Shown here piece after piece: positions 36,713 to 44,778 of a DNA stretch of 64,000 bases. This DNA is from WHTI01 sp963826105. Its GTDB lineage: Bacteria > Actinomycetota > CADDZG01 > WHSQ01. Under the pieces are notes generated by a model, which saw only the letters and a list, made by a program, of their open reading frames with translations, did no database searches and was not told where the DNA came from. The stretch lies in the NCBI GenBank assembly GCA_963826105.1, contig CAWGWA010000006.1:1-64000 (forward strand). The letters run 5' to 3'. Each line of letters starts with the position of its first letter. Positions within the stretch are counted from its first letter, which is position 1. Position numbers and translations under genes: made by a program.

Positions 36713-37529
36713 GTGTCAACTGCGTCTCGTAAGGTCCTCGTCCCATGAGCACGGCCGCTCCGCAGCGCGCAGCGAAGGCGACGGCCTCCTGTGGGGAACG
36801 TCCTTCAGCCAGCGCGAACGTCAGGCCCCCTGCGAAGCAATCGCCGGCTCCGTAGCGATCGACGATCGGACCAGGCAAGGGGGCCGGCTCGTAGCTTTGG
36901 GGTTGCTCACCGGCTAGTTGGAACGTCCCACCGGTACCGCTCTCGGTGCGCACAACGAGGTGCGGCTGGGGATCGAGATCGCCGTCCCGATAGTTCTCTC
37001 CCGCATCTAGAGAGCTGCCGACCAAGGCATCAAGCTGAACGCCGGCTTCGGCGAGCGCGGGGAGCACACGCGAGGTTGACACGAGAACCTTCGCCCTCCT
37101 CGCGTGCTCGAGCGCTGCCTTATCCCCCGCGGTGAAGTAGCAACCCGCCACGGTGTCCAGGAGTGCCCACGGCAAGTCATCGGCGCCATTGGTGTGGAGG
37201 CGACTGCCGATCACGGTGATAGTGCGCTCGCCGTTGTCGTCGATGTGAACGATGCCTCGCCGGGTGGGTTCGTCGCGGAAGACAGCGTGAACGGTGAAAC
37301 CCATTCGTTCCATCTCGCGCCTGGCTCGATGCCCGAGTTCATCGTCACCGAGGGCGACGAAGAGATCAACGTTTCCTGCCAACTTGAGGAGTTGTCCGGC
37401 GGCAGCGGGCGCGCCTCCAGCGGGTGCCGACCATGAGCTGGTCGCATGCACGATCTCACCGGCGGCGGGTAGGTGGTCGACGCGGAGGGCTTCGATCCAC
37501 TCGTGGTGTCCGACGACCGCGACGCGCAC
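36702..37529 (-). CDS. PfkB family carbohydrate kinase
   Basis: Protein of 275 residues. GTG or ATG near 37529 opens MRVAVVGHHEWIEALRVDHL. The PfkB signature is DRYGAGDCFAGGLTFALAEG with the catalytic Asp and the anion hole GAGD. SSWSAPAGGAPAAAGQLLKL is the substrate-side motif of ribokinase-like enzymes. It phosphorylates a sugar or nucleoside; the identity is not clear. It is convergent with the secreted protein and follows the rhomboid gene on the minus strand. Confidence 0.88.
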   Translation of the reverse strand: MRVAVVGHHEWIEALRVDHLPAAGEIVHATSSWSAPAGGAPAAAGQLLKLAGNVDLFVALGDDELGHRARREMERMGFTVHAVFRDEPTRRGIVHIDDNGERTITVIGSRLHTNGADDLPWALLDTVAGCYFTAGDKAALEHARRAKVLVSTSRVLPALAEAGVQLDALVGSSLDAGENYRDGDLDPQPHLVVRTESGTGGTFQLAGEQPQSYEPAPLPGPIVDRYGAGDCFAGGLTFALAEGRSPQEAVAFAARCGAAVLMGRGPYETQLTLTS

Positions 37530-37532
37530 CCG

Positions 37533-38258
37533 TTAGCGCCAGGATGGATAAGGGTTGTGATACACGGGCGGATGAGGTCGACCGCCGAGCAGGAAGACTC
37601 CGATGACCCCGAAGGCGAACCCCCCGACGTGCGCCATCCACGCGACGCCGCCTTCGCCGGCCAGCTCCTGTGTGCCGATGAGGAACTGATAGACGAACCA
37701 AACGCCGAGCACGATGACCGCCGACATCTGGATGATCGTGAAGATGAAGATGATCGGAACGAGGACGTTGACCTTCGCCTTCGGATAGAGGACGAGATAG
37801 GCGCCCATGACGGCCGCTACCGCTCCCGACGCTCCAACGAGAGGGGCGACGGAATCGAGATGCGTGTAGATATGAGCGAAGGCCGCGGCGAAACCTCCTG
37901 CCAGATAGAAGAGCAGGTACTTGAAGTGACCCAGGTGGTCCTCGACGTTGTTGCCGAAGACCCACAGGAACAAGAGGTTCCCGATGATGTGGAACCACCC
38001 TGCGTGGAGGAACATCGCAACGAGGATGGCGAAGAGGACCTCGATTGTGGAGTCCGGATGGGGGATGGCGGAGGTGCAGCGCTCCACGAGCTCACAGGGG
38101 GCCGGGGCGTGCTCGACGAAGTAGCGGTTGGACGCCTGCGTCTGGCCCAATCCGGGAGTCATGAAGAACATGATCACGTTGGCCGCTACCAGCCCGATCG
38201 TGACATAAGGGGTTCGTCGGGTTGGGTTGACGTCTGAGATCGGGATGAGACTGAGCAC
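37533..38258 (-). CDS. Rhomboid family intramembrane serine protease
   Basis: About 241 residues from GTG 38258 (VLSLIPISDVNPTRRTPYVT). Six or seven membrane segments. HAGWFHIIGNLLFLWVFGNN is the rhomboid first motif, catalytic Ser lies in PLVGASGAVAAVMGAYLVLY and catalytic His in WMAHVGGFAFGVIGVFLLGG. It cleaves membrane-anchored substrates within the bilayer. The gene stops 3 bases before the PfkB start. Confidence 0.93.
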   Translation of the reverse strand: MLSLIPISDVNPTRRTPYVTIGLVAANVIMFFMTPGLGQTQASNRYFVEHAPAPCELVERCTSAIPHPDSTIEVLFAILVAMFLHAGWFHIIGNLLFLWVFGNNVEDHLGHFKYLLFYLAGGFAAAFAHIYTHLDSVAPLVGASGAVAAVMGAYLVLYPKAKVNVLVPIIFIFTIIQMSAVIVLGVWFVYQFLIGTQELAGEGGVAWMAHVGGFAFGVIGVFLLGGRPHPPVYHNPYPSWR

Positions 38259-38336
38259 CGATCGAGTATAGGTTTCACTCCGGAAGTAGGCGGCTTTAGG
38301 CCGTGTCCACTGAGGAACCAAACCAGGGAGGACCCG

Positions 38337-38720
38337 ATGCGGGACGAGTTGCGGAGGATGGCCTTGATCGGTTCGGGCGTGGCAGAGCTCACCAAGGCCC
38401 GCGCGGAGCAGATCGTAAAGGACCTCGTCAAGAAGGGCGAAGTCGGCCGGGAGCAGGCCTCGGGGGTGGTCAAAGACCTCATGGAGCGGAGCAAGGACAA
38501 CCGCCGGGAGGTCGCCGCCTTCGTCCGCGGTGAGATCCGCTCCCAGATCGAATCGCTGGGACTGGCGACCAAACGTGACTTCGAGCGCCTTGAGCGTCGC
38601 GTGGGACGCCTGGAGGAGCGAGCTAAGAAGACCACCGCCCCCAAGAAGACGGCTGCTCCCAAGTCCGGGGCGAAGAAGACCACCGCCAAGAAGTCAACCG
38701 CCAAGCCGGCGTCTTCCTGA
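38337..38720 (+). CDS. KT-rich-tail protein (phasin/PhaF-like), conserved upstream of tlyA
   Basis: Protein of 127 residues, ATG at 38337. A phasin-like coiled-coil domain (MALIGSGVAELTKARAEQIV; GLATKRDFERLERRVGRLEE) is followed by a tail of KKTTA/PKKTAA repeats. Tails like this bind DNA non-specifically in PhaF and histone-like proteins. The same arrangement, with a longer AKKTA tail, occurs at 3056-3765, also just before a small acidic protein and tlyA. The role is probably nucleoid or granule association, inferred. Confidence 0.7.
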   Translation: MRDELRRMALIGSGVAELTKARAEQIVKDLVKKGEVGREQASGVVKDLMERSKDNRREVAAFVRGEIRSQIESLGLATKRDFERLERRVGRLEERAKKTTAPKKTAAPKSGAKKTTAKKSTAKPASS

Positions 38721-38723
38721 TCG

Positions 38724-38897
38724 ATGACGGTCGATGGCGGAGGCGAGGTCGAGGCCTTCCTTCTGCGGGCGCGGAACCTGCTTGAGTCTGCCGAGGCCGC
38801 GGACACCGATGCGCGCCTGAAAGCTCTCGAGGATCTCCATGCCCTTCTAGAGGAGGAGCTCGATCGCATCGTCGAGCAGAACCCGCCTCGACAGTGA
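38724..38897 (+). CDS. Small acidic protein of 57 residues, upstream of tlyA
   Basis: ATG at 38724 opens MTVDGGGEVEAFLLRARNLL and stops at 38897 after NPPRQ. It is predicted to be two amphipathic helices (AFLLRARNLLESAEAAD and LKALEDLHALLEEELDRIVE). It matches the C-terminal half of the small protein at 2765-3063 in size, charge and position. It starts 3 bases after the KT-tail protein stop and its end touches the tlyA reading frame, so it is co-translated. Function unknown. Confidence 0.6.
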   Translation: MTVDGGGEVEAFLLRARNLLESAEAADTDARLKALEDLHALLEEELDRIVEQNPPRQ

Positions 38898-38901
38898 GCT
38901 C

Positions 38902-39654
38902 GTGAGACGAGGTCTCGCTCGCTCCCGATCGGACGCGCAGCGGGCGATCGAGCAGGGACTCGTCGTCGTGGGCGGTATGCCTGCGATGAAACCCGCGACC
39001 ATGGTTGATCGTGAAGCGTCGATCGTCATGGCCGCCCCTCCCTCTCGCTTCGTGTCGCGCGGGGGAGAGAAGCTCGATGGAGCACTCGATCGGCTCGACC
39101 TCGATGTCGGCGGGCGTCGGTGGCTGGATTCCGGCGCGTCGACCGGCGGGTTCACCGATCGGCTCCTTCAGGGTGGAGCGCTCGCGGTGGTCGCGGTGGA
39201 CGTTGGCTACGGGCAGCTCGATTGGACCCTGAGGGAGGACGAACGGGTCATCGTGCTAGAGCGCACCAACATCCGCGCGCTGACCCCGGACGACCTCCCG
39301 TGGTTGCCCGACGGGATCGTCGCGGATCTGTCGTTCATCTCACTGGTGACCGTCTTACCGGCACTCTCCGCACTCGTGAAGGACACGGGGGAGATGGTGC
39401 TGCTGATCAAGCCTCAATTCGAGGTGGGTCGCGCCGAGGTCGGCAAAGGCGGAGTGGTCAGGGACCCGGATCTGTGGCGTGCCGCGCTCGTGAAGGTGAT
39501 CGATGCCGCGGAAGCATTTGGCTGGCCGGCTGCGGGGGTCACGTACTCGTCACCACCTGGTCCCTCGGGCAATCGTGAGTTCTTTGTCCATCTGCGCAAG
39601 GATGGGGGCCTGGATCAATCGACGATCGACCGCGCCATCGAGGAGGCCCCGTGA
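38902..39654 (+). CDS. tlyA: TlyA family rRNA 2'-O-methyltransferase
   Basis: S4 plus FtsJ-type methyltransferase of about 250 residues. SAM motif: RWLDSGASTGGFTDRLLQGG; also AVDVGYGQLDWTLREDERVI, IVADLSFISLVTVLPAL, VLLIKPQFEVGRAEVGKGGV and PGPSGNREFF. GTG at 38902 is the first ordinary start. The S4 motif RLDSELVRRGLARS begins 6 codons upstream of it in frame, so the real start may be earlier. No ATG, GTG or TTG exists between there and the in-frame stop at 38848. An ATC at 38863 follows AGGAGG (38851-38856) by 6 bases. The nadK start overlaps the stop. Confidence 0.9.
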   Translation: MRRGLARSRSDAQRAIEQGLVVVGGMPAMKPATMVDREASIVMAAPPSRFVSRGGEKLDGALDRLDLDVGGRRWLDSGASTGGFTDRLLQGGALAVVAVDVGYGQLDWTLREDERVIVLERTNIRALTPDDLPWLPDGIVADLSFISLVTVLPALSALVKDTGEMVLLIKPQFEVGRAEVGKGGVVRDPDLWRAALVKVIDAAEAFGWPAAGVTYSSPPGPSGNREFFVHLRKDGGLDQSTIDRAIEEAP

Positions 39655-40436
39655 AGCTCGAGCGGATCTCTCTCATCGTTCATACCGGCAAGACCGACTC
39701 GTCCTCGGTGACCTCCAAGATCGAGCGGTGGGCGAGCTCGCACGACATCGCGATCTCGGAAGATGATCCCGATCTCGTGATCGCCGCGGGCGGAGACGGG
39801 ACGATGCTGCGCGCTGCGCAGACCGCTCATCGCGAGGACGCTCCGCTCCTCGGGATCAACCTCGGTCGTCTCGGCTATCTCCCCGAGGTTGAGGTCGGCG
39901 GAGAGGACGAGGCCCTCACACGGATCTCGTCGGGCGACTTCAACCTCGAGGAGCGGATGATGCTGGTGTGCGAGGACCCCTCGGGGGCCGAACGAGTCGC
40001 CCTCAACGAGGTCCTGGTCGAGCGTTCCACGCGCCACCGCCTGGTGCGTCTCGCGGTGAAGGTCAGTGGTGAACAGTTAGCGACCTTCTCGGCCGACGGA
40101 CTGATCCTCGCGACTCCAACGGGATCGACCGCCTATGCGTTGTCGGCCGGTGGTCCGCTCGTCTCTCCTCGCACGCAATGCATGGTCCTTGTACCCGTCA
40201 GCGCACACATGCTGTTCTCGCGCCCGCTCGTGCTCGCCCCTGACGACGAGGTCCAGATCGACGTCGACCCAGGAGGCGACACCGCCGCAACCGCTCTCGA
40301 TGGTGCCGATGGGTGGGACGTCCCCCCGGGGCAATCGATCAAGATCCGACGCCACCCGAGGCCGCTGAACCTGGTCCGTTTATCGGGTCCTAGGTTCCTC
40401 GAGCGCCTGCGCACCAAGCTCGACCTCCCCGGCTAG
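39651..40436 (+). CDS. nadK: NAD kinase
   Basis: ATP/polyphosphate NAD kinase of 261 residues, GTG start overlapping the tlyA stop. VIAAGGDGTMLRAAQTA holds the GGDGT motif, LLGINLGRLGYLPEVEVGG follows, NEVLVERSTRHR has the catalytic-region NE, and the NAD site is ILATPTGSTAYALSAGGPLV. Makes NADP in the cytoplasm. In most actinobacteria recN follows at once; here 2.7 kb is inserted. Confidence 0.95.
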   Translation: MKLERISLIVHTGKTDSSSVTSKIERWASSHDIAISEDDPDLVIAAGGDGTMLRAAQTAHREDAPLLGINLGRLGYLPEVEVGGEDEALTRISSGDFNLEERMMLVCEDPSGAERVALNEVLVERSTRHRLVRLAVKVSGEQLATFSADGLILATPTGSTAYALSAGGPLVSPRTQCMVLVPVSAHMLFSRPLVLAPDDEVQIDVDPGGDTAATALDGADGWDVPPGQSIKIRRHPRPLNLVRLSGPRFLERLRTKLDLPG

Positions 40437-40499
40437 GACGCAAAGCTCTCGGTTGTACTTGAGTGCAGGTACCTAGTTGGTGGTGGTTAGGGTGCAAGG

Positions 40500-40958
40500 A
40501 TGGCCGTTGATCAATCGGTGACAATGATGGGCACCAACCGAGCGCGATGGACGCCGGCGAGGATCTTCTTGTGCCTCGGTGGTGGTTGGCTACTAGTCGT
40601 TGGGATCGTGGGATTCGCCCTCAACAGCACCTTCCCGATCGGGGCGGCGGAGGCCCAAGCGAGTCATTCGGCTCACATCTTCGGCGTCTTCGAAACGAAC
40701 GGCTGGCACAACCTGGCCGCGATGTTGTTCGCGGTTGTCGCCCTGCCGGTTGTGTTCCTCAGGCCGGACTGGTCGCGATCTACCGCGATGATGCTTGGCG
40801 TTGTGCACGTTGGCGTGACGCTAGGTCTATCCCTCTGGGATCCCAGCACCTTCTGGGTCGCATCCAACTCAGCGGACCAAGTGGTCCATGCTGGCTATGC
40901 GGTTGGAGGTATCGCTACGGCCATGGCGACCCCGAAGGTCACGGAAGCCCGGGCATGA
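40500..40958 (+). CDS. DUF4383 family membrane protein
   Basis: Protein of 152 residues with four membrane segments (FLCLGGGWLLVVGIVGFAL, AMLFAVVALPVVFLRP, AMMLGVVHVGVTLGLSL, VVHAGYAVGGIATAMA). FGVFETNGWHNLAAMLFA is the DUF4383 signature with the conserved N-x-x-HN. Function unknown. It sits in the interval inserted between nadK and recN. Confidence 0.8.
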   Translation: MAVDQSVTMMGTNRARWTPARIFLCLGGGWLLVVGIVGFALNSTFPIGAAEAQASHSAHIFGVFETNGWHNLAAMLFAVVALPVVFLRPDWSRSTAMMLGVVHVGVTLGLSLWDPSTFWVASNSADQVVHAGYAVGGIATAMATPKVTEARA

Positions 40959-41007
40959 TCGAGGCGATATGTGAAAACAAAGGGGATTTCCCTGGTCTTT
41001 GCCGGTC

Positions 41008-42348
41008 CTAGGGATCCGGGCCGGCCTCGAGATCGTCTTCCGGGCGGAGCTTGCCGGAGTCTCTGAGTCCTCGGTTCCGATCGCGCAAGGCCAGATCGGC
41101 GCAATAGAACAAGCTGCCGGGCTCACCTCCCCATCCTGGAAGGCAGGTTACGGAGTCGACCTCGACCCCATGCGTCCGGTTGAGCTCGGAGAGGTCGCGC
41201 TCGGCGGTGAGGAGCGGGCGTTCGATGACCCGTCCCCGGTCGTCCCTGAAGGTGAATCCATCCTCGTTCGCCTCGATCACGATGCGACCAGCGTGGATGT
41301 CGCCGTGGTGTGCCCAGCACACAAGCACGAGGTTTTCCTGAACAGTGTCGCCGCTTCTTGAGTGGTAGGTGACGTGATGGGAATGACGATGGGCGACGCG
41401 GGCGCAACCGGGGATCACGCAGCAGCCGTCCCGCGCTTCGAGGGCGCGCCTCAGTGCCTTCTTGGGGGAGCGCCTCTTGCGGTCGACATGGACGACGTTG
41501 CCACCGTGCTCGATCATCTCGATGACGGAAGCACCGTCGGCGAGCAACCGCTCGATGGTCCCCCCGGAGACGACGCCTCCTCCTTCGATCTTTCCAAGGC
41601 CGTCCTTGCCGAGGAGCGTCTCGAGTTCTGCGTGCACCACTACGGTGTGCCGCTCGTGCGGCTTACGAGGCTCGGATGACAGATAGGACTCGGCGATCTT
41701 GAGGAGTGCGTCGGCTCTTCGGGCTCCCCACGGATCGAGAGCGTCTTCATCTAACTCGATGCCCTCATCGTGCATCTCACTCAGTGCCTGGCGCAGCGCG
41801 GCCTCGATGATCTCTCCGTGCTCGGAGGCATGAGAGCAGGAGGTCGACCATGAACCATCGTCGTGATGCTGACTCGAAAGACGCCGGTCCCGATGGGCGG
41901 TGTCCTCCTGCAAGGTGATCGCCCGCCGATAGTGACCGGCGAAGCGAGCGAGTTGTGCTCCCGAGAGGTGGAGTCCGTAATGAAGGAGCAGCGCCTCTGT
42001 CTCGGGCTCGACGATCGAGACCAGGATCTTCAGTTGGGCAAGCGACAACGACCCGGCCTCGAAGGCGGCCTTGAGTTTGGGGAAGGACCCGAGCTTGGAG
42101 GCAACTTCGAGGAGCCGGGCGGCCTCAGAGGGGGTCTGTCCAAGCTTCCAGGTGAGGTACCCGGTCGCGGAGCGGATTCCAGCGTGATCACCCCAGTACT
42201 CATGCTCGAGGTGTTCGGAGATCAAGCCAATCAGTCGGGCCTGGCCGGCGTTGACCGCCGCCTGGGCCTCGGCAATCTCGTCCTCCAAGGCGAGGCGGGC
42301 GTCCTCACGTGAGCGGGGATCTGGGTCAGTTCCTTGCATAGCGAACAT
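41008..42348 (-). CDS. DUF222 / HNH endonuclease domain protein (13E12 repeat family)
   Basis: About 446 residues. An N-terminal DUF222 helical domain (about 20-330) is followed by an HNH nuclease domain: CCVIPGCARVAHRHSHHVTY, SRSGDTVQENLVLVCWAHHG and IHAGRI, with the His and Cys metal sites intact. Mycobacterial 13E12 genes of this family are known LexA targets. Here a perfect LexA box overlaps the start (see 42342-42355). ATG 42348 (MFAMQG) lies inside that box; ATG 42339 (MQGTDP) follows it. The gene splits the nadK-recN pair on the opposite strand. DUF222-HNH genes are dispersed and repeated, so it may be mobile. Confidence 0.9.
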   Translation of the reverse strand: MFAMQGTDPDPRSREDARLALEDEIAEAQAAVNAGQARLIGLISEHLEHEYWGDHAGIRSATGYLTWKLGQTPSEAARLLEVASKLGSFPKLKAAFEAGSLSLAQLKILVSIVEPETEALLLHYGLHLSGAQLARFAGHYRRAITLQEDTAHRDRRLSSQHHDDGSWSTSCSHASEHGEIIEAALRQALSEMHDEGIELDEDALDPWGARRADALLKIAESYLSSEPRKPHERHTVVVHAELETLLGKDGLGKIEGGGVVSGGTIERLLADGASVIEMIEHGGNVVHVDRKRRSPKKALRRALEARDGCCVIPGCARVAHRHSHHVTYHSRSGDTVQENLVLVCWAHHGDIHAGRIVIEANEDGFTFRDDRGRVIERPLLTAERDLSELNRTHGVEVDSVTCLPGWGGEPGSLFYCADLALRDRNRGLRDSGKLRPEDDLEAGPDP

Positions 42349-42355
42349 ATGTTCG
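42342..42355 (-). promoter_or_regulatory. LexA SOS box CGAACATATGTTCG
   Basis: Perfect 14-bp palindrome matching the Gram-positive/actinobacterial LexA consensus CGAAC-N4-GTTCG. It covers the first possible start codon of the DUF222-HNH gene. Transcription would be blocked at or near its start, and the message is probably leaderless or nearly so. This is directly visible in the sequence; LexA binding is inferred from the consensus. Confidence 0.85.
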
Positions 42356-42365
42356 ATACTATGAC

Positions 42366-42400
42366 AAAAGCCCGGACAGGGCAAGGCTTACGCGGCTTTT
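42366..42400. terminator. Bidirectional terminator-like hairpin
   Basis: AAAAGCC and GGCTTTT arms with a 21-nt GC-rich interior, followed on the plus strand by TCGTGTTTT. On the minus strand it lies 23 bases after the stop of the exported protein gene at 42423, so it would end that gene and shield the SOS-controlled gene below it. Confidence 0.6.
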
Positions 42401-42422
42401 TCGTGTTTTCCTGCAGGTATTT

Positions 42423-42977
42423 CTAGGCCGGAGGCTCGACTTCAACGGTTTCGATATGGAAGGGCCAGAGGCCCTGTCGGGGACCGCAGGAGTCGTCCCA
42501 TTCGGCGTAGGCATCGAGGTAGAGGTCTCCCACCGAGGTCGGGGCGAACACGAGGTGCCATGCACGGGTCTTGCCCTCGGCGTCTCGGTGACGGACGAGG
42601 GTGAAGGGGATCTCCTCGCCGGGTCCGACCGGACGCCCGTTCCCGTCGACCGCGTGATAGCCGGTGATCAGAGCGTCCACGGGACGGCGGCGCTTCACCA
42701 ACCGGATCTTGACCTCGTCGCCGAGCTGATGGGTGATCGCCTCCGGGTATTCGCCGGTGCCGTCGGCATTCAGGATCACGCAGGTGTCGCCGCCATCCTG
42801 TTCGTTGGCCCAAGTCAGGTACCAGAGCCCGGCGGGTTGGGTACTCCCGTTGGTCCGGAGAGTGATCGAGTCGGGGCCCCAGCGTTCCCGCTTCTTGGCC
42901 CCGACATCGAGGGGGAGCAGGAGCAGGCCGACGAGCGCGAGGAGAACCGCACCCTTCGTTCCCACGATCGATCTCAC
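42423..42977 (-). CDS. Exported protein of unknown function
   Basis: About 184 residues from GTG 42977, chosen because GGAGG sits 4 bases before it. The N-terminal hydrophobic segment GAVLLALVGLLLLPLDVGA is a signal peptide or anchor ending before KKRERWG. The mature region (NGSTQPAGLWYLTWANEQDG and GDLYLDAYAEWDDSCGP) looks like a beta-sandwich with two Cys, perhaps an FixH- or CopC-like domain. Not assigned to a family. Divergent from recN. Confidence 0.6.
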   Translation of the reverse strand: MRSIVGTKGAVLLALVGLLLLPLDVGAKKRERWGPDSITLRTNGSTQPAGLWYLTWANEQDGGDTCVILNADGTGEYPEAITHQLGDEVKIRLVKRRRPVDALITGYHAVDGNGRPVGPGEEIPFTLVRHRDAEGKTRAWHLVFAPTSVGDLYLDAYAEWDDSCGPRQGLWPFHIETVEVEPPA

Positions 42978-43098
42978 GATCCCTCCGCCATCTTTCCAGG
43001 GTACCGGTACCGGGGGAAATGGATGAGGGGTTCGGCCGGGTTGGGGGCCCCTTGGGGGCGTCCGACCCCACGTCGTGGGCGGACCGTAGGATTCACCC

Positions 43099-44778
43099 AT
43101 GCTGAATGAGTTGGTGGTCGATTCCCTAGGGGTAATCGATCACGCAGAGCTGGCCCCGGGGCCGGGGTCGAACGCTCTTACCGGGGAGACCGGAGCCGGT
43201 AAGACCCTCGTCGTAGCCGCGTTGTCCCTTCTGTTGGGAGGGCGCGCCGATCGCGGGTTGATCCGCGAGGGCTCGAGTGAGGCGCGGGTCGAGGGACGCT
43301 TCACGCTTCCCGACGACCACCCCGCGGTCACCTTGTTGAGAGCGGCGGGGATGGTCGATGAAGACGCGGCCGGCGAGATCGAGGTGATCGTCGCCCGGGT
43401 TGTCTCCGCCGATGGCCGTGCCGGGAAGGTGCGCATCAATGGTCGGCTGGCGACGGTCGCTCTGTTGTCCGAGGTCGGTTCCGCACTCGCCGAGATCGCC
43501 GGACAGCACGAGCATCAACGTCTCAACTCGACGAGCGCCCAACGAGAGATCCTCGATCGCTTCGCCGGGCCCGAGGCTTATCAACTGTCGCTCGACGTTA
43601 CCGAGGCGGTCCGAGCCGCGGCACGGACGCGCCGTCGCCTCGAAGAGCTGAAGGCGGGGGAGCGCGAACGACGACGCGAGCTCGATGTCCTCGAGTTCGA
43701 GATCAAGGAGATCGGTTCAGCCGAACTAGCCTCCGGCGAGTCGGCGCAGCTGGGCTCCGAGGCGCGCAGGCTCGAGCATGCCGAGACACTCGCAGAGGGG
43801 CTGTCGGGGGCCACCGACGCGATCAAAGGAGAGGACGGCGCGGTCGAGAGCCTCACCGCGGCGATCGGCACTCTTCGGTCACTCGTGGATTTCGATCCCG
43901 GCCTTGCAGAGTCGGTCACGAGACTCGAGTCGGCAGCCGTCGAGATCGAAGATGTTGCCGAGGACCTTGCCGCCCGGGTTGTCGAAGCCGACCCGGCGAC
44001 CCTCGCTGCTTCCCGGGAGCGGCTCGATCAGATCGCACGACTAAAGCGGAAATACGGCGACGATGAAGACGAGATCCTCGCCTACCTCGAGCGTGCGCAG
44101 GCCCGTTCCGCGGAACTGGAATCGGCCGGGCTCAGCCTCGAGAGCGGAGAGAAGGAACTTCAGGACCTCGAGGACCGCGCCGTCGAACTTGCCGCGAAGC
44201 TCACGGAGATCCGTCGGGAGGCGGGGGGACGTCTCGAGACCGAGGTCGAGGGATTGCTTCGCACGCTGGCTCTACCCGAGGCCCGCTTCGAGGTCGCCCT
44301 CGAGCTGCGCGATCTCTACGAGGGGGGCGCCGAATCCGTTGAGCTGCGAGTTGCAGCCAATCCTGGGGAGGCGCCTCGTGCGGTTTCCAAGGTCGCGTCC
44401 GGCGGCGAGCTATCCCGGATCGCCCTGGCGCTGCATCTCCTCACTAAGAGCACGACGAGTTCGACATTGGTGTTCGATGAGGTCGATGCCGGCGTCGGCG
44501 GAGCCGCGGCCCAGGCGGTCGGGAAGGCGCTCGGAGAACTCGGGACCGGTGGTCAAGTCATCGTCGTCACCCACCTTCCCCAGGTGGCCGCGTACGCCGA
44601 CCGGCACTTCACGATCCAGAAGTCCACCCGCGACGAGCGCGCTATCTCGGATGTCACCGAGGTCGCCGGCGAGGAACGGGTCGAAGAGCTGTCTCGGATG
44701 CTGTCCGGGCTCCCCGAGAGCGAACGAGCGCGCGAGCATGCGCAGGAACTGCTCGAGATCTCTGAGGCAGCGCGATGA
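43099..44778 (+). CDS. recN: RecN DNA repair ATPase
   Basis: SMC-like protein for double-strand-break repair, 559 residues, full length. The Walker A text is NALTGETGAGKTLVVAALSL. Long coiled-coil arms (about 165-350) follow. The ABC signature is VASGGELSRIALALHLL, with Walker B TLVFDEVDAGVGGAAAQAVG and the H-loop VIVVTHLPQVAAYADRHFTI. ATG at 43099. No LexA box was seen in its upstream 120 bases, although recN is often an SOS gene. It overlaps steA by 4 bases. Confidence 0.96.
   Translation: MLNELVVDSLGVIDHAELAPGPGSNALTGETGAGKTLVVAALSLLLGGRADRGLIREGSSEARVEGRFTLPDDHPAVTLLRAAGMVDEDAAGEIEVIVARVVSADGRAGKVRINGRLATVALLSEVGSALAEIAGQHEHQRLNSTSAQREILDRFAGPEAYQLSLDVTEAVRAAARTRRRLEELKAGERERRRELDVLEFEIKEIGSAELASGESAQLGSEARRLEHAETLAEGLSGATDAIKGEDGAVESLTAAIGTLRSLVDFDPGLAESVTRLESAAVEIEDVAEDLAARVVEADPATLAASRERLDQIARLKRKYGDDEDEILAYLERAQARSAELESAGLSLESGEKELQDLEDRAVELAAKLTEIRREAGGRLETEVEGLLRTLALPEARFEVALELRDLYEGGAESVELRVAANPGEAPRAVSKVASGGELSRIALALHLLTKSTTSSTLVFDEVDAGVGGAAAQAVGKALGELGTGGQVIVVTHLPQVAAYADRHFTIQKSTRDERAISDVTEVAGEERVEELSRMLSGLPESERAREHAQELLEISEAAR

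Noticed and set aside
41008..42348. Restriction-type or intron homing endonuclease
   Set aside because: The HNH domain is attached to DUF222, the dispersed 13E12 family; no methylase, intron or intein borders are seen.
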